In this document: positions 51,355-60,019 of the stretch, piece after piece
How positions within the stretch are numbered: the stretch's first letter is position 1
Layout of the letters: each line of letters starts with the position of its first letter
Assembly (NCBI RefSeq): GCF_000717245.1
Contig: NZ_JNYQ01000007.1
Span: forward strand, 216,277 to 280,276
DNA: 64,000 nt
Direction: 5' to 3'
DNA from: Kitasatospora papulosa
GTDB taxonomy: Bacteria; Actinomycetota; Actinomycetes; Streptomycetales; Streptomycetaceae
Program-made: the position numbers and the translations under genes
Notes under the pieces: generated by a model
Told to the model about the DNA's origin: nothing
Database searches by the model: none
What the model saw: the letters and a program-made list of their open reading frames with translations, nothing else

Positions 51355-52675
51355 CATCCGTATCGCCTGGATCCTCGCGCGCGGCTCGGAACGCCGCGAG
51401 TGGTGGAGAGCCTCGCTCACGCTGATCGGTGCCCTGCTCGCCACCGGCTCGGCGCTCGCCGCCGTGACCGTCGCCGCCGTGTCGGGCCAGGTGTCGCTCC
51501 CGTACGCACACGGTCTGCTGGACCGGCCCGGTGAGCGCGCGGGGGTGGTGTTCACCCTTGTGCTCCTGCTCGTGCCCGTGCTCGGTTTCCTCGGCCAGTG
51601 CGCGCGTATCGGAGCCGTGCACCGCTACCGCCGGATGGCCGGCCTGCGGCTCGCGGGGGCGTCCCCCGGGCAGGTGCGCAGGATCGCCGCCGCGGAGTCC
51701 GCGATCGCCTGCCTGGCCGGCTCGTCGGCCGGACTCGCCCTGTTCCTGGGGCTGCTCGCCCTGACGGGGCACACCCCGCGTCCGGTGGCCTGGGCGGGCC
51801 TTGTCGCCGTCGTGGTGGCCGTGCCGGTGGCCGCTGCCCTGGTGAGCGCCCTCGCCCTCCGTCATGTCGTCGCCGCGCCCCTCGAGTACGCGCGCAGGAC
51901 GGTTCCGTCCGCAGGCCGACGGGCGGCCCTCGGCTTCCTGATCGCGGCCACGTCGATCGCCCTGTCCGCACTGCTCCTCCTGTTTCCGGTCGGCCGCCGC
52001 GTGACACCGCCCGTGCTGCTGGTCCTGGCGCTGGTGCTCCTCACCGGAGCCGGCGCGATCTGGGCGGCGGGCGCGTCGGCCGCGTTCATCGGCCGCACGC
52101 TCACCCGCCGGGCGAGGCGACCGGCGGTCCTCATCGCGGCGAGCCGGCTCGCGCACGACCCGTGGGCCGCCGCGCGCACCCACGCCGCCCTGCTCCTCGT
52201 CACCGTCGTCGCCGTGGGCTTCGTCGGGGTGCGCGCGGTCCTGCTCGACACGCTCACGGACTCCGCCCGCCCGATGAGCCTGGCCTTCTACACCACCGGG
52301 ATCGACCTCGCCGGATCCGCCGTGCTGGTCGCCCTGGCGATCAGCGCCTGCGCGCTCGCCGTGGGCACGGCCGAGTCCCTGGCCACCCGTCGCAGGGGCC
52401 TGGCGGCCCAGGCCGCGGCCGGGGTGCCGCACAGGGTCCTGGCCGAGGCGGTGCTCCTCGAGACCGCCCTCCCGCTGGCTCCCGCACTCCTGCTCGCGGG
52501 GCTCGGCGGCACGGTGGTGTACGTGGGCTACGCCATGATCGTGGTCACGGCATCCGTGCCCCTGCTGCCGCTGCTCGTCCCCGTGGCGGTCCTCGTGCTG
52601 TGCCTGCTGGCGGCGGCGACGTCGTTGCCGCTGCTCCGGCGCGCGGTGAATCCGGCGGAGCTGCGCTTCACCTAG
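51344..52675 (+). CDS. FtsX-like ABC transporter permease
   Basis: This 443-residue membrane protein has about ten hydrophobic segments, including LIGALLATGSALAAVTVAAV at the start and three FtsX-type helices with RYRRMAGLRLAGASPGQVRRIAAAES at ~90-115. The second half repeats the pattern with RRRGLAAQAAAGVPHRVLAEAVLLETALP. This is the layout of full-length FtsX/MacB-like exporters without a large external domain. The GTG at 51344 follows AGGAGG inside the ATPase gene. Together with the ATPase and PadR it forms a three-gene export operon. Confidence 0.88.
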   Translation: MKADIRIAWILARGSERREWWRASLTLIGALLATGSALAAVTVAAVSGQVSLPYAHGLLDRPGERAGVVFTLVLLLVPVLGFLGQCARIGAVHRYRRMAGLRLAGASPGQVRRIAAAESAIACLAGSSAGLALFLGLLALTGHTPRPVAWAGLVAVVVAVPVAAALVSALALRHVVAAPLEYARRTVPSAGRRAALGFLIAATSIALSALLLLFPVGRRVTPPVLLVLALVLLTGAGAIWAAGASAAFIGRTLTRRARRPAVLIAASRLAHDPWAAARTHAALLLVTVVAVGFVGVRAVLLDTLTDSARPMSLAFYTTGIDLAGSAVLVALAISACALAVGTAESLATRRRGLAAQAAAGVPHRVLAEAVLLETALPLAPALLLAGLGGTVVYVGYAMIVVTASVPLLPLLVPVAVLVLCLLAAATSLPLLRRAVNPAELRFT

Positions 52676-52762
52676 CGGATTCCGCGGTACACCCGACCGA
52701 TGAGTTTCCCGGACGCGGTGGGTCTGCAGGGGTGGAGGGTGCAGTCGGCCGAGGAGGTAGCC

Positions 52763-53386
52763 GTGAACGATGTCTGGCCCCTGGTGCACGCGGAGCGTGC
52801 GGCGCTCGTCGGGGACCTCGAGAGCCTCGACGACGGGCAGTGGGAGGAGCCGTCGCTCTGCTCGGGGTGGACCGTGCACGACGTGGTCGCCCACCTGGTC
52901 GACACGGCCCGGACGACACGTCTGGGCTTCCTGCTCGGTCTCGCCGGGGCACGGTTCGACTTCGACCGTCAGAACGCCCGGGGAGTCGAGCGCGAACGGT
53001 GCGCCTCGCCGCGCGACACGCTGGAGCGGCTGCGGCAGGCCGCCGCGCGCACGTCGACCCCGCCGGCGCCCCTCGACAGCCGGCTGGTCGAGGAGATCGT
53101 GCACGGAGAGGACATCCGCCGGCCGCTGGGGATCGCCCGCTCCTACCCGCGGGAGGCCGTCGTCCGGTCGCTGCGTCTGCAGGTCCGGACTCCGGCCTCC
53201 TTCGGCGGGGCCAGGGAACTCGTGGCGCGCACCAGGCTGACGGCCTCGGACGCCGGACTGTCGATCGGCGAGGGGCCCGAGGTGTGCGGGCCCGCGCTGT
53301 CGCTGCTCCTGGCCGTCTCGCGTCGGCGGGTGGCGCTCGACGACCTCGGCGGACCGGGTCTCAGCGCACTGGCCGCCGGGATCTGA
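52763..53386 (+). CDS. Maleylpyruvate isomerase / mycothiol-dependent (DinB-like) family protein
   Basis: This 207-residue protein of the MDMPI N-terminal type begins NDVWPLVHAERAALVGDLESL. It has the motif SGWTVHDVVAHLVDTART (~40-57) with the metal-binding histidines and a later EIVHGEDIRRPLG. Proteins of this class use mycothiol or bind a metal in a four-helix bundle; the exact reaction here is unknown. The GTG at 52763 has GAGGAGG 5 bases upstream and is preferred to an earlier start at 52700. It is convergent with the LtrA gene, 15 bp away. Confidence 0.82.
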   Translation: MNDVWPLVHAERAALVGDLESLDDGQWEEPSLCSGWTVHDVVAHLVDTARTTRLGFLLGLAGARFDFDRQNARGVERERCASPRDTLERLRQAAARTSTPPAPLDSRLVEEIVHGEDIRRPLGIARSYPREAVVRSLRLQVRTPASFGGARELVARTRLTASDAGLSIGEGPEVCGPALSLLLAVSRRRVALDDLGGPGLSALAAGI

Positions 53387-53400
53387 CGGGTCCGTGCGCG

Positions 53401-54591
53401 TCAGTCCTCCGAGAGGTCCGCCCCACCGCGCGCTCGCGCCGACACGACCAGGGTCGCGGCGACCAGCGCGGCGGCGATGACTCCGGTGGCGAGCACCGGG
53501 CTCGGGGTGAACGTCATCGCCAGCACCGCGACGACCGCCGTCGGGTGGATGAGGTCGTTCCGGCTGCGGATCTCGGCGCCCCGGTGGTGCAGCACCCATA
53601 CCAGGGTGATGAACACCGCCACCGGAACGGTGAACGCCGCCGCGGCGGCGTGGTCGGAGAGGTGGCCGTGACCGGTGGTCCGGGCGACGCCCAGGGCCAG
53701 CCCGGCGCCGACGGCGGCGGCCGACGCGAAGACGGCGTAATGCCCGTAGCCCCAGAGGATCGCGGACCTCAGGTTCGTCAGCCGGCGTGGGGCGTTCTGG
53801 GCGAAGTAGAGCCACCACAGGGCGAAGACGGTCAGCAGGCCGCCGACGACCAGGGTCGCGATGTCCCCGAGTGCCGTCTCGTCGTCGAGGGCCGTACGGA
53901 CGGCCACCGTCGCCGCGGTGATGGTCTCGCCGAGGACGATCAGGGTGAACAGGCCGTAGCGTTCGGCGATGTGGTGGGGGTGCCAGGTGGTGTTGCCCGC
54001 GCTCTCCGCCCAGACGGGGACGGCGAGTTCCGCGACGACCAGGACCGCGAAGAGGGGCAGCCCCCAGTCGTCGGGCAGGGCCAGACGGGCGACCCAGCCG
54101 ATCTGGACGACCAGGATCCCGACCGCGTAGCGCATGCAGCAGCCGCGGTGCTCGGGATCGGAACGGGCCGCCCGCAGCCACTGGGTGACCATGGCCAGCC
54201 GCATGACGACGTAGCCCCAGGTGATGACGGTGAAGTCCTCGTGCTCCAGGGCCTCCGCCGCGCCGGCGGCCAGCACGAGCGCGCCGGCGATCTGGACCAG
54301 GGTGAGCAGCCGGTACGGGACGTCGTCGGTGTCGTACGCGGAGGCGAACCAGGTGAAGTTCATCCACGCCCACCAGATCGCGAAGAAGACCATCGCGTAG
54401 CCGAGGACCCCGTGGCCGACGCGGCCTTCGGCGAGTTCGTGCTCGAAGGCTCCCGCGGCCTGGGCGACGGCGGCGACGAAACACAGGTCGAAGAACAACT
54501 CGAGCGCGGTCGCCGCGCGGTGTTTCTCACTGGCGAGGCGGGCGACCATCGGCCGGTGCCACGTGCCGGCGGGGGACTGGGGCTGACTCAT
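53401..54591 (-). CDS. Low-temperature requirement protein A (LtrA) family membrane protein
   Basis: This 396-residue membrane protein has about ten hydrophobic segments. The LtrA family is recognised by ATALELFFDLCFVAAVAQ (~28-45), FFAIWWAWMNFTWFASAYDTDDVPYR (~66-91), HPHHIAERYGLFTLIVLGE and a final ALWWLYFA. The family is named after a Listeria gene linked to growth in the cold; its molecular role is not known. ATG at 54591 is the natural start (MSQPQSPAGTW). A promoter-like TTGCGC/TAACGT pair lies about 120 bp upstream. Confidence 0.9.
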   Translation of the reverse strand: MSQPQSPAGTWHRPMVARLASEKHRAATALELFFDLCFVAAVAQAAGAFEHELAEGRVGHGVLGYAMVFFAIWWAWMNFTWFASAYDTDDVPYRLLTLVQIAGALVLAAGAAEALEHEDFTVITWGYVVMRLAMVTQWLRAARSDPEHRGCCMRYAVGILVVQIGWVARLALPDDWGLPLFAVLVVAELAVPVWAESAGNTTWHPHHIAERYGLFTLIVLGETITAATVAVRTALDDETALGDIATLVVGGLLTVFALWWLYFAQNAPRRLTNLRSAILWGYGHYAVFASAAAVGAGLALGVARTTGHGHLSDHAAAAAFTVPVAVFITLVWVLHHRGAEIRSRNDLIHPTAVVAVLAMTFTPSPVLATGVIAAALVAATLVVSARARGGADLSED

Positions 54592-54713
54592 TCGTACCTG
54601 GTTCCATCGGTGGGGAGACGTTCGGGCCGGGCCCGTCCCGAGGGTGGGCCGGACATGTCGGGACCGATCGCGCAGACCACCGGCCTGGTCGGCCGGCTCG
54701 ACGGACACCGGTC

Positions 54714-54743
54714 ACGTTACGAGCGCTCCCCGAGGACGCGCAA
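54714..54743 (-). promoter_or_regulatory. Possible ltrA promoter
   Basis: On the minus strand TTGCGC (54743-54738) and TAACGT (54719-54714) are 18 bp apart. They are the best promoter-like pair in the 220-bp gap between ltrA and the alcohol dehydrogenase gene. Nothing else is seen in the gap. Confidence 0.35.
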
Positions 54744-54811
54744 CGACGACAGGCCGTCGCCACCGGGCAGGGCCCCCGCGCGGACCTCGCGCCGTGGCAC
54801 CGTGCGCGGGT

Positions 54812-55912
54812 TCAGAAGGACGTGATGACGACCCGTGCGACGTCCGGGTCCCGCAGGGCGGCGTAACCGGCGTCGATCTCGTGCAGCCCGATCCGCCGGG
54901 AGACCAGGTCGTCCAGGTTCATGCGCCCGCGCAGATAGAGATCCGCGTACCGGGGGATGTCACGCCGGGGGTCGCCCGATCCCATGACGAGGCCCTGGAT
55001 CCGCTTCTGCTCCAGCAGCAGCCGGGGCAGGGACAGCTTCAGGTGCGCCCGGCCGGCGGCCAGCCCCACGAGGTGGACGCCGCCGCCGAGAGCCGTCATG
55101 CGGAGCGCCTGCTCCGCCGTCGCCGCCACGCCCACCACGTCGAGGGCGTGCCGCACCCCGCCGCCCGTCAGTTCGCGGACCACCGACACGGCGTCCGTGG
55201 ACGCGGAGTTGACCACGTCCGTGGCGCCGAAGGCGCGCGCACGCCGCAGGACACCGTCCCGCACGTCGACGGCGATGATCGGTGAGGCACCCGCGATCCT
55301 GGCCGCGCCGATCGCGTTGAGCCCGACGCCTCCCACGCCGATCACGGCCACGCTCTCGCCCGGCCGGACCCGCGCACCGTTGAGGACGGATCCCGCGCCC
55401 GTCAGCACCCCGCAGCCCAGCAGGGCGGCCTGGGCGAAGGGCAGCCCGCGGGGGACGGCGGTCAGCTGGTTCTCATGGACGAGGGCCCGTCCGGCGAAGC
55501 CGCCCAGGCCCATTCCCTGGGTGACGGGACGGCCGCCGTGGCTGAGCCGCGGCCCCTGCGTCCCGGGATCCCGCAGGATGGTCCCGGGACGGCCGCACTG
55601 GTACACCCGGCCGTCGAGGCACGCCGGACAGTCGCCGCACCACTGGACGAGACAGCCCACGACATGGTCGCCCACGGTGAACTCGCGGGACCGGGAGCCG
55701 GTCGCGACGACCACACCGGCGACCTCGTGCCCCAGGACCACGGGCGGCGGGAAGTCCGCCAGGGCCTGGGTGGCGACGGTGAGGTCGGTGTGGCAGAGAC
55801 CGGACGCCCTCACCTCCACCAGGACCTCCCGGCCCTCGGGGGCCGCGATGTCGATGTCCCGGAGGGTGAATCCGGCCCCCACCGCCTCGACCACTGCTGC
55901 TCTCACCCTCAC
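54812..55912 (-). CDS. Zinc-dependent alcohol dehydrogenase
   Basis: This 366-residue medium-chain dehydrogenase has catalytic zinc ligands in GLCHTD (C38) and GHE (H61, E62). The structural zinc cysteines occur in WCGDCPACLDGRVYQC, and the Rossmann motif is GVGGVGLNAIG (~190-200). It resembles the mycothiol- or class III-like group of actinobacterial enzymes; substrates could be alcohols, formaldehyde adducts or terpenoid alcohols. GTG at 55912 opens 16 bases after the DUF4334 gene, so the two share a transcript. Confidence 0.92.
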   Translation of the reverse strand: MRVRAAVVEAVGAGFTLRDIDIAAPEGREVLVEVRASGLCHTDLTVATQALADFPPPVVLGHEVAGVVVATGSRSREFTVGDHVVGCLVQWCGDCPACLDGRVYQCGRPGTILRDPGTQGPRLSHGGRPVTQGMGLGGFAGRALVHENQLTAVPRGLPFAQAALLGCGVLTGAGSVLNGARVRPGESVAVIGVGGVGLNAIGAARIAGASPIIAVDVRDGVLRRARAFGATDVVNSASTDAVSVVRELTGGGVRHALDVVGVAATAEQALRMTALGGGVHLVGLAAGRAHLKLSLPRLLLEQKRIQGLVMGSGDPRRDIPRYADLYLRGRMNLDDLVSRRIGLHEIDAGYAALRDPDVARVVITSF

Positions 55913-55928
55913 GGCCGGCTCCTTCCTC

Positions 55929-56414
55929 CTACGGCCGTTCCTCCGCCGGGATCCGGTCGAGGACGAAGTAGAAGAAGGGGCCGTCCGCTCCGACGCCCTT
56001 GCCGTTCATGATGCCCATGAGGGTGTGGTCGTCGACCGCCTTGAAGTGGTCCAGTACCGGTTGGCCGTCGTAGACCATGGTGGCCGTCGACTCGTCCCGG
56101 AACTCGACCATCCACAGACTGGCCTCGCCCTTGCCGAGGCGGGTGTCGCTGTACAGCTCGCCGTCCTCCCCGCGCATGACCAGCGGCTTGGCGTCGTCCG
56201 CCGAGAGGAAGGTCTTGCCGTACCAGCCGGATTTCCGCAGACGGCCGTTGAGCGGATGTCCGGTGTCGAACTCGTCGCCCCGCCACGCGCCGAGGATCTC
56301 CTCGACGCGGACGGTCGGCAACGCGGCCCACACGGCGTCGAGTTCCCCGGCAGGGACGGCGGACCGCTCGGCACGCAGGACCGCGAAACGTGCCCGTGCC
56401 TCGTCGGTGTCCAT
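55929..56414 (-). CDS. DUF4334 (GXWXG) domain protein
   Basis: This 161-residue soluble protein has the GXWXG motif in ILGAWRGDEF (~40-49) followed by DTGHPLNGRLRKSGWYGKTF and SADDAKPLV, then a C-terminal half with MVEFRDESTATMVYDGQP and DHFKAVDDHTLMGIMNGKG. This is the two-part DUF4334 family, whose function is not established. It sits upstream of the zinc dehydrogenase, 16 bp away, so a role in the same redox pathway is likely. ATG at 56414 has GAGGGGG 7 bases upstream. Confidence 0.85.
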   Translation of the reverse strand: MDTDEARARFAVLRAERSAVPAGELDAVWAALPTVRVEEILGAWRGDEFDTGHPLNGRLRKSGWYGKTFLSADDAKPLVMRGEDGELYSDTRLGKGEASLWMVEFRDESTATMVYDGQPVLDHFKAVDDHTLMGIMNGKGVGADGPFFYFVLDRIPAEERP

Positions 56415-56434
56415 GGGCTTACCCCCTCAGCGGT

Positions 56435-56467
56435 GAAACAAGCATCCGAAGTATGTATCAATGTTTC
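56435..56467. promoter_or_regulatory. Inverted repeat upstream of the DUF4334-dehydrogenase operon
   Basis: GAAACA (56435-56440) and TGTTTC (56462-56467) flank an AT-rich 21-bp core just before the DUF4334 start. This is the only AT-rich stretch in the gap and is probably the promoter/operator, in the style of TetR or MarR sites; the regulator is not in the window. Confidence 0.45.
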
Positions 56468-56512
56468 GGCCGAGGCTAGGGGGCGGGCGCCGTGCGTGCC
56501 GGTGCCGTGGGA

Positions 56513-58402
56513 TCAGCGCACCGGCTGGTCCTCGGCTGCCCCCGGCCGTTCGAACTGGGTGCGATGCAGCTCCTCGTACCGTCCTCCGGCGGCCAGCAGC
56601 TCCTCGTGCGTGCCCCGTTCGACGATCCGGCCGGCCTCGACCACCAGGATCAGGTCGGCGGCCCGGACCGTCGACAGACGGTGGGCGATCACCACGGCCG
56701 TGCGGCCCTCCAGCGCCTCGGCCAGCGCTTCCTGGACCGCGGCCTCCGAGGTGGAGTCCAGGTGTGCGGTCGCCTCGTCGAGGATCACCACCCGCTGACG
56801 GGCCAGCAGCAGCCGGGCGATGGTGAGCCGCTGGCGCTCGCCGCCCGAGAGCCGGTAGCCGCGTTCGCCGACCACCGTGTCCAGGCCGTCGGGCAGGGAC
56901 GCCACCAGGCCGTCCAGCCGAGAACGGCGCAGCGCGTCCCAGATCTCCTCCTCGGTGGCCTCCGGCCTGGCGAGCAGCAGGTTCGCCCGCACCGATTCGT
57001 GGAAGAGGTGTCCGTCCTGCGTGACCATGCCCATCGTCTCGCGGATCGAATCGGCCGTCAGATCGCGTACGTCGACGCCGTTCAGCCGCACGGCGCCCGC
57101 GTCGGCGTCGTACAGCCGGGGGAGCAGCTGCGCGATCGTCGACTTCCCGGCCCCGGACGACCCGACGAGCGCGACCATCCTGCCCGGCTCCGCGGTGAAC
57201 GAGACGTCGTGCAGCACCTGTGTGCCGTCCCCCGCGTCCAGGGTGGCTACCTCTTCGAGCGAGGCGAGGGAGACCTTGTCCGCGGAGGGGTAGCCGAAGG
57301 AGACCCCGTCGAACTCCACCGACACCGGTCCGTCCGGCACCCGGCGGGCATCCGGCTTCTCCGCGATCAGGGGCTTCAGGTCCAGGATCTCGAAGACCCG
57401 CTCGAAGCTCACCAGGGCGCTCATCACCTCGACCCGCGCTCCGGCCAGCGCCGTCAGGGGCGCGTAGAGCCGGGTGAGGAGCAGGGCCAGTGCGACGACG
57501 GCCCCCGGTTCCAGACTGCCGCTGAGCGCGTAGTGGCCGCCCAGCCCGTAGACCAGGGCGAGTGCCAGTGCCGACACCAGGGTGAGCGCGGTGACGAAGG
57601 TGGACTGGAGCATCGCCGTACGGACGCCGATGTCCCGCACCCGGCCGGCCCGCTCGGCGAATTCGGCGGACTCCTCGGCGGGACGTCCGAAGAGCTTGAT
57701 GAGCGTCGCGCCCGGCGCCGAGAAGCGCTCGGTCATCTGGGTGCCCATGGTGGCGTTGTGGCCGGCGGCCTCCCGCTGGAGGTCCGCCATCCGGGCGCCC
57801 ATCCTGCGGGCGGGGACGACGAACACGGGAAGCAGGACCAGGGCCAGCAGGGTGATCTGCCAGGAGATCGTCAGCATCACCGCCAGGGTGAGCAGCAGGG
57901 TGACCAGGTTGGAGACGACCCCGGACAGCGTGTTGCTGAACGCGCGCTGTGCGCCGATCACGTCGTTGTTGAGCCGGCTGACCAGCGCACCTGTCCTGGT
58001 CCGGGTGAAGAAGGCGACGGGCATCCGCTGCACGTGGTCGAACACGGCGGTGCGCAGATCGAGGATCAGCCCCTCACCGAGGGTGGCCGACAGCCACCGG
58101 ATGAGGAGGCCGAGTCCCGCCTCCGCGACGGCGATCAGAGCGATGAGCAGGGCGAGCCCGGTGACCGCCCCGCCGTCCCCGCCCCGCACGATCGTGTCGA
58201 CGACCCGTCCGGCCAGCACGGGGGTGGCGACCGCCAGCAGGGCGGTGACCGCGCTGAGGAGAAGGAACCGGAGGATCCTGCCCCGGTGCGGCCGGGCGAA
58301 CGCCGCGATGCGGTGCAGCGTCGCCTTCGAGAAGGGTCTGCGGTCCTGCTGGGCTTCCATCGCGCTGCGCAGCGAATGCCACGCGGTGACTTCCATGTCC
58401 AT
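56513..58402 (-). CDS. ABC exporter with fused membrane and ATPase domains
   Basis: This 629-residue half-transporter has six membrane helices from ~40 to ~325 (ILRFLLLSAVTALLAVATPVLAG; TLLLTLAVMLTISWQITLLALVLL) and an ATPase domain from ~365. Walker A is GSSGAGKST, the signature LSGGERQR and Walker B VVILDEATAHLD. It would work as a homodimer exporting a lipid, drug or peptide. The MerR-type promoter listed at 58434-58464 lies directly upstream. ATG at 58402 has AGGAG 5 bases upstream. No regulator or partner exporter is adjacent; the P450 gene upstream on the same strand ends 94 bp earlier. Confidence 0.93.
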   Translation of the reverse strand: MDMEVTAWHSLRSAMEAQQDRRPFSKATLHRIAAFARPHRGRILRFLLLSAVTALLAVATPVLAGRVVDTIVRGGDGGAVTGLALLIALIAVAEAGLGLLIRWLSATLGEGLILDLRTAVFDHVQRMPVAFFTRTRTGALVSRLNNDVIGAQRAFSNTLSGVVSNLVTLLLTLAVMLTISWQITLLALVLLPVFVVPARRMGARMADLQREAAGHNATMGTQMTERFSAPGATLIKLFGRPAEESAEFAERAGRVRDIGVRTAMLQSTFVTALTLVSALALALVYGLGGHYALSGSLEPGAVVALALLLTRLYAPLTALAGARVEVMSALVSFERVFEILDLKPLIAEKPDARRVPDGPVSVEFDGVSFGYPSADKVSLASLEEVATLDAGDGTQVLHDVSFTAEPGRMVALVGSSGAGKSTIAQLLPRLYDADAGAVRLNGVDVRDLTADSIRETMGMVTQDGHLFHESVRANLLLARPEATEEEIWDALRRSRLDGLVASLPDGLDTVVGERGYRLSGGERQRLTIARLLLARQRVVILDEATAHLDSTSEAAVQEALAEALEGRTAVVIAHRLSTVRAADLILVVEAGRIVERGTHEELLAAGGRYEELHRTQFERPGAAEDQPVR

Positions 58403-58433
58403 GGTGACTCCTGGGTAGGCCGGTACTCAGGGC

Positions 58434-58464
58434 ACGCTAGGACCTCGACCAAAGTCGAGGTCAA
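58434..58464 (-). promoter_or_regulatory. MerR-type promoter/operator of the ABC exporter
   Basis: On the minus strand TTGACC (58464-58459) and TAGCGT (58439-58434) are separated by 19 bp, and the spacer region holds the perfect palindrome GACCTCGAC-TTTG-GTCGAGGTC. A long spacer with a palindrome between -35 and -10 is the hallmark of promoters that MerR-family activators untwist. No merR-type gene is in the window. Confidence 0.75.
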
Positions 58465-58495
58465 GCGTTCCCGTCTTCTTCACCCGTGAGGGCGG

Positions 58496-59863
58496 TCAGC
58501 GCGCCCTCACGGTGGCCATGACCTCCCGGTCCGGCTGCAGGGTCAGTGTGGGGACGGGGTTCACGGCGCCGGGGTCCACCTCCAGCTCGAAACGACGTGC
58601 CAGGACGGCGAGCACGAGCACCGCCTCGACCATCGCGAAGCGCGTACCGAGGCAGACCCGGGGGCCGCCGCCGAACGGATACCAGGCGTACTCCGGGATC
58701 TCGTCCCCCTGCTCCGCGTCCCAGCGCTCCGGGCGGAACACCTCGGGTTCGGGGAACCACCGGCCGTCCCGGTGCGTGGCCCACTGACTGCTCCACACCC
58801 GGGTGCCCTCCGGCACCGGAAGGCCGCCGAGCCTCGCCCCCTCCTTGGCGATCCCGGTGACCAGCCAGATCGTCGGATACAGCCGGAGGGTCTCCTTCAC
58901 CACCGCCTGGGCGTACGTCAGCTGTGCGTAGTCCTCGATGCCCGGCTCCCGGTCGCCGAGTACCCGGTCCAGCTCCTCGGCGAGCGCCGCCCGGGCCCGC
59001 GGGTTGCGGGAGAGCAGGTACCAGGCCCAGACGAGCGTCGAACTCGTCGTCTCGTGACCGCCGATGTACAGGGTGACGGTCTCGTCGCGTATCTCCTTGT
59101 CGGAGAGGTGCGCCCCCGTCTCGTCCACCGCGGTGAGCAGCCGGCTCAGCAGGTCGGGGCGCTCCCCGTCACCGTCCCGGTGGCGGGCCACCACGCGCGC
59201 CACCTCGGCGTCGATCACCGCCGCGGCCTTCTTGATCCTCGCCCGTCCGGGAGTCGGCACCCAGTCGGGCAGGACCGCGCCGAGGCCGCTGAACTCCTTG
59301 CCGATCTCCTGCTGGGCGATGTCCATGGCCCGGCCCATCGACTCCGCGTCGGCCGGGGTGTCCACCCCGAAGATGGTGCGCACGGCGATCTTCTGCGTGA
59401 GGGCCGCCATCTCCCGCTTGATGTCGACGCGTGCGCCGGCCGACCAGGTGCCGGCCAGCTCCACCGCGCACGACGTCATGGTGGAGGCGTACGACTTCAC
59501 CTGCCGGGGCCGCACCGAGGGCTGCACCAGCGACCGCTTGCGCCGCCAGTCGGCGCCGCGCGCCACCACGACACCGTTGCCCATGACCGTACGGAAGGCG
59601 ATGCCCAGCAGAGGCTGGTCGAAGGTGCGTTCCGTCTCGGTGAGCAGTTCGCCGATGTACTCGGGATCGGCGACGAAGAGGCAGTCGTGGCGGCCGAAGC
59701 GCCAGCGCACCATGTCCCCGTAGCCGCGGAGCTGCTCGAAGAAGGCCAGGGGGTCCCTGCCGAACCGGGGCAGGGACCCCAGTAAGGGAAGGCCCCTCGG
59801 CCCCTGGACGATCCGGTGACCGCGCGGCTCGGTGCCGGAGGGCGCGCCGGTTTCCGTGGACAT
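58496..59863 (-). CDS. Cytochrome P450
   Basis: This 455-residue monooxygenase has IGGHETTSS in the I helix (~275-283), the K-helix KETLRL, PERW in the aromatic region, and the heme loop FGGGPRVCLGTRFAM with its cysteine. The N-terminal proline-rich HRIVQGPRGLPLLGSLPRFGRDPL and the whole look resemble bacterial P450s of the CYP183/CYP170 kind that act on terpenes, or fatty-acid type enzymes; this is only a resemblance. The ATG at 59863 has a textbook AGGAG site 5 bases upstream; an ATG 15 bases earlier lacks one. A TAGGCT -10-like element lies upstream. No terpene synthase is adjacent, so the substrate is open. Confidence 0.92.
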   Translation of the reverse strand: MSTETGAPSGTEPRGHRIVQGPRGLPLLGSLPRFGRDPLAFFEQLRGYGDMVRWRFGRHDCLFVADPEYIGELLTETERTFDQPLLGIAFRTVMGNGVVVARGADWRRKRSLVQPSVRPRQVKSYASTMTSCAVELAGTWSAGARVDIKREMAALTQKIAVRTIFGVDTPADAESMGRAMDIAQQEIGKEFSGLGAVLPDWVPTPGRARIKKAAAVIDAEVARVVARHRDGDGERPDLLSRLLTAVDETGAHLSDKEIRDETVTLYIGGHETTSSTLVWAWYLLSRNPRARAALAEELDRVLGDREPGIEDYAQLTYAQAVVKETLRLYPTIWLVTGIAKEGARLGGLPVPEGTRVWSSQWATHRDGRWFPEPEVFRPERWDAEQGDEIPEYAWYPFGGGPRVCLGTRFAMVEAVLVLAVLARRFELEVDPGAVNPVPTLTLQPDREVMATVRAR

Positions 59864-59966
59864 GGGGACTCCTGTCATCTTCCGTACGCGAGAGGTGAGT
59901 TGATGAGCCTAACGTCAGTCGGCCATGAGTTCGACGGAGATGCGCGGTGTGCCGCCCCGGACGCGC

Positions 59967-60000
59967 CGGAGGGCCGCAGGCGGTTCCCTGCGGCCCTCCG
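59967..60000 (-). terminator. Terminator after the VWA-pair operon
   Basis: CGGAGGGCCGCAGG (59967-59980) and CCTGCGGCCCTCCG (59987-60000) form a perfect 14-bp stem with a 6-base loop, 19 bp beyond the stop at 60020 on the minus strand. Confidence 0.85.
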
Positions 60001-60019
60001 GCGGTGGTGCGCCCCGTGG

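Noticed and set aside
51236..54484. Giant minus-strand frame (1082 codons) spanning several genes
   Set aside because: It crosses genes on both strands and is arginine/glycine-rich low-complexity sequence, typical of an artefact in high-GC DNA.
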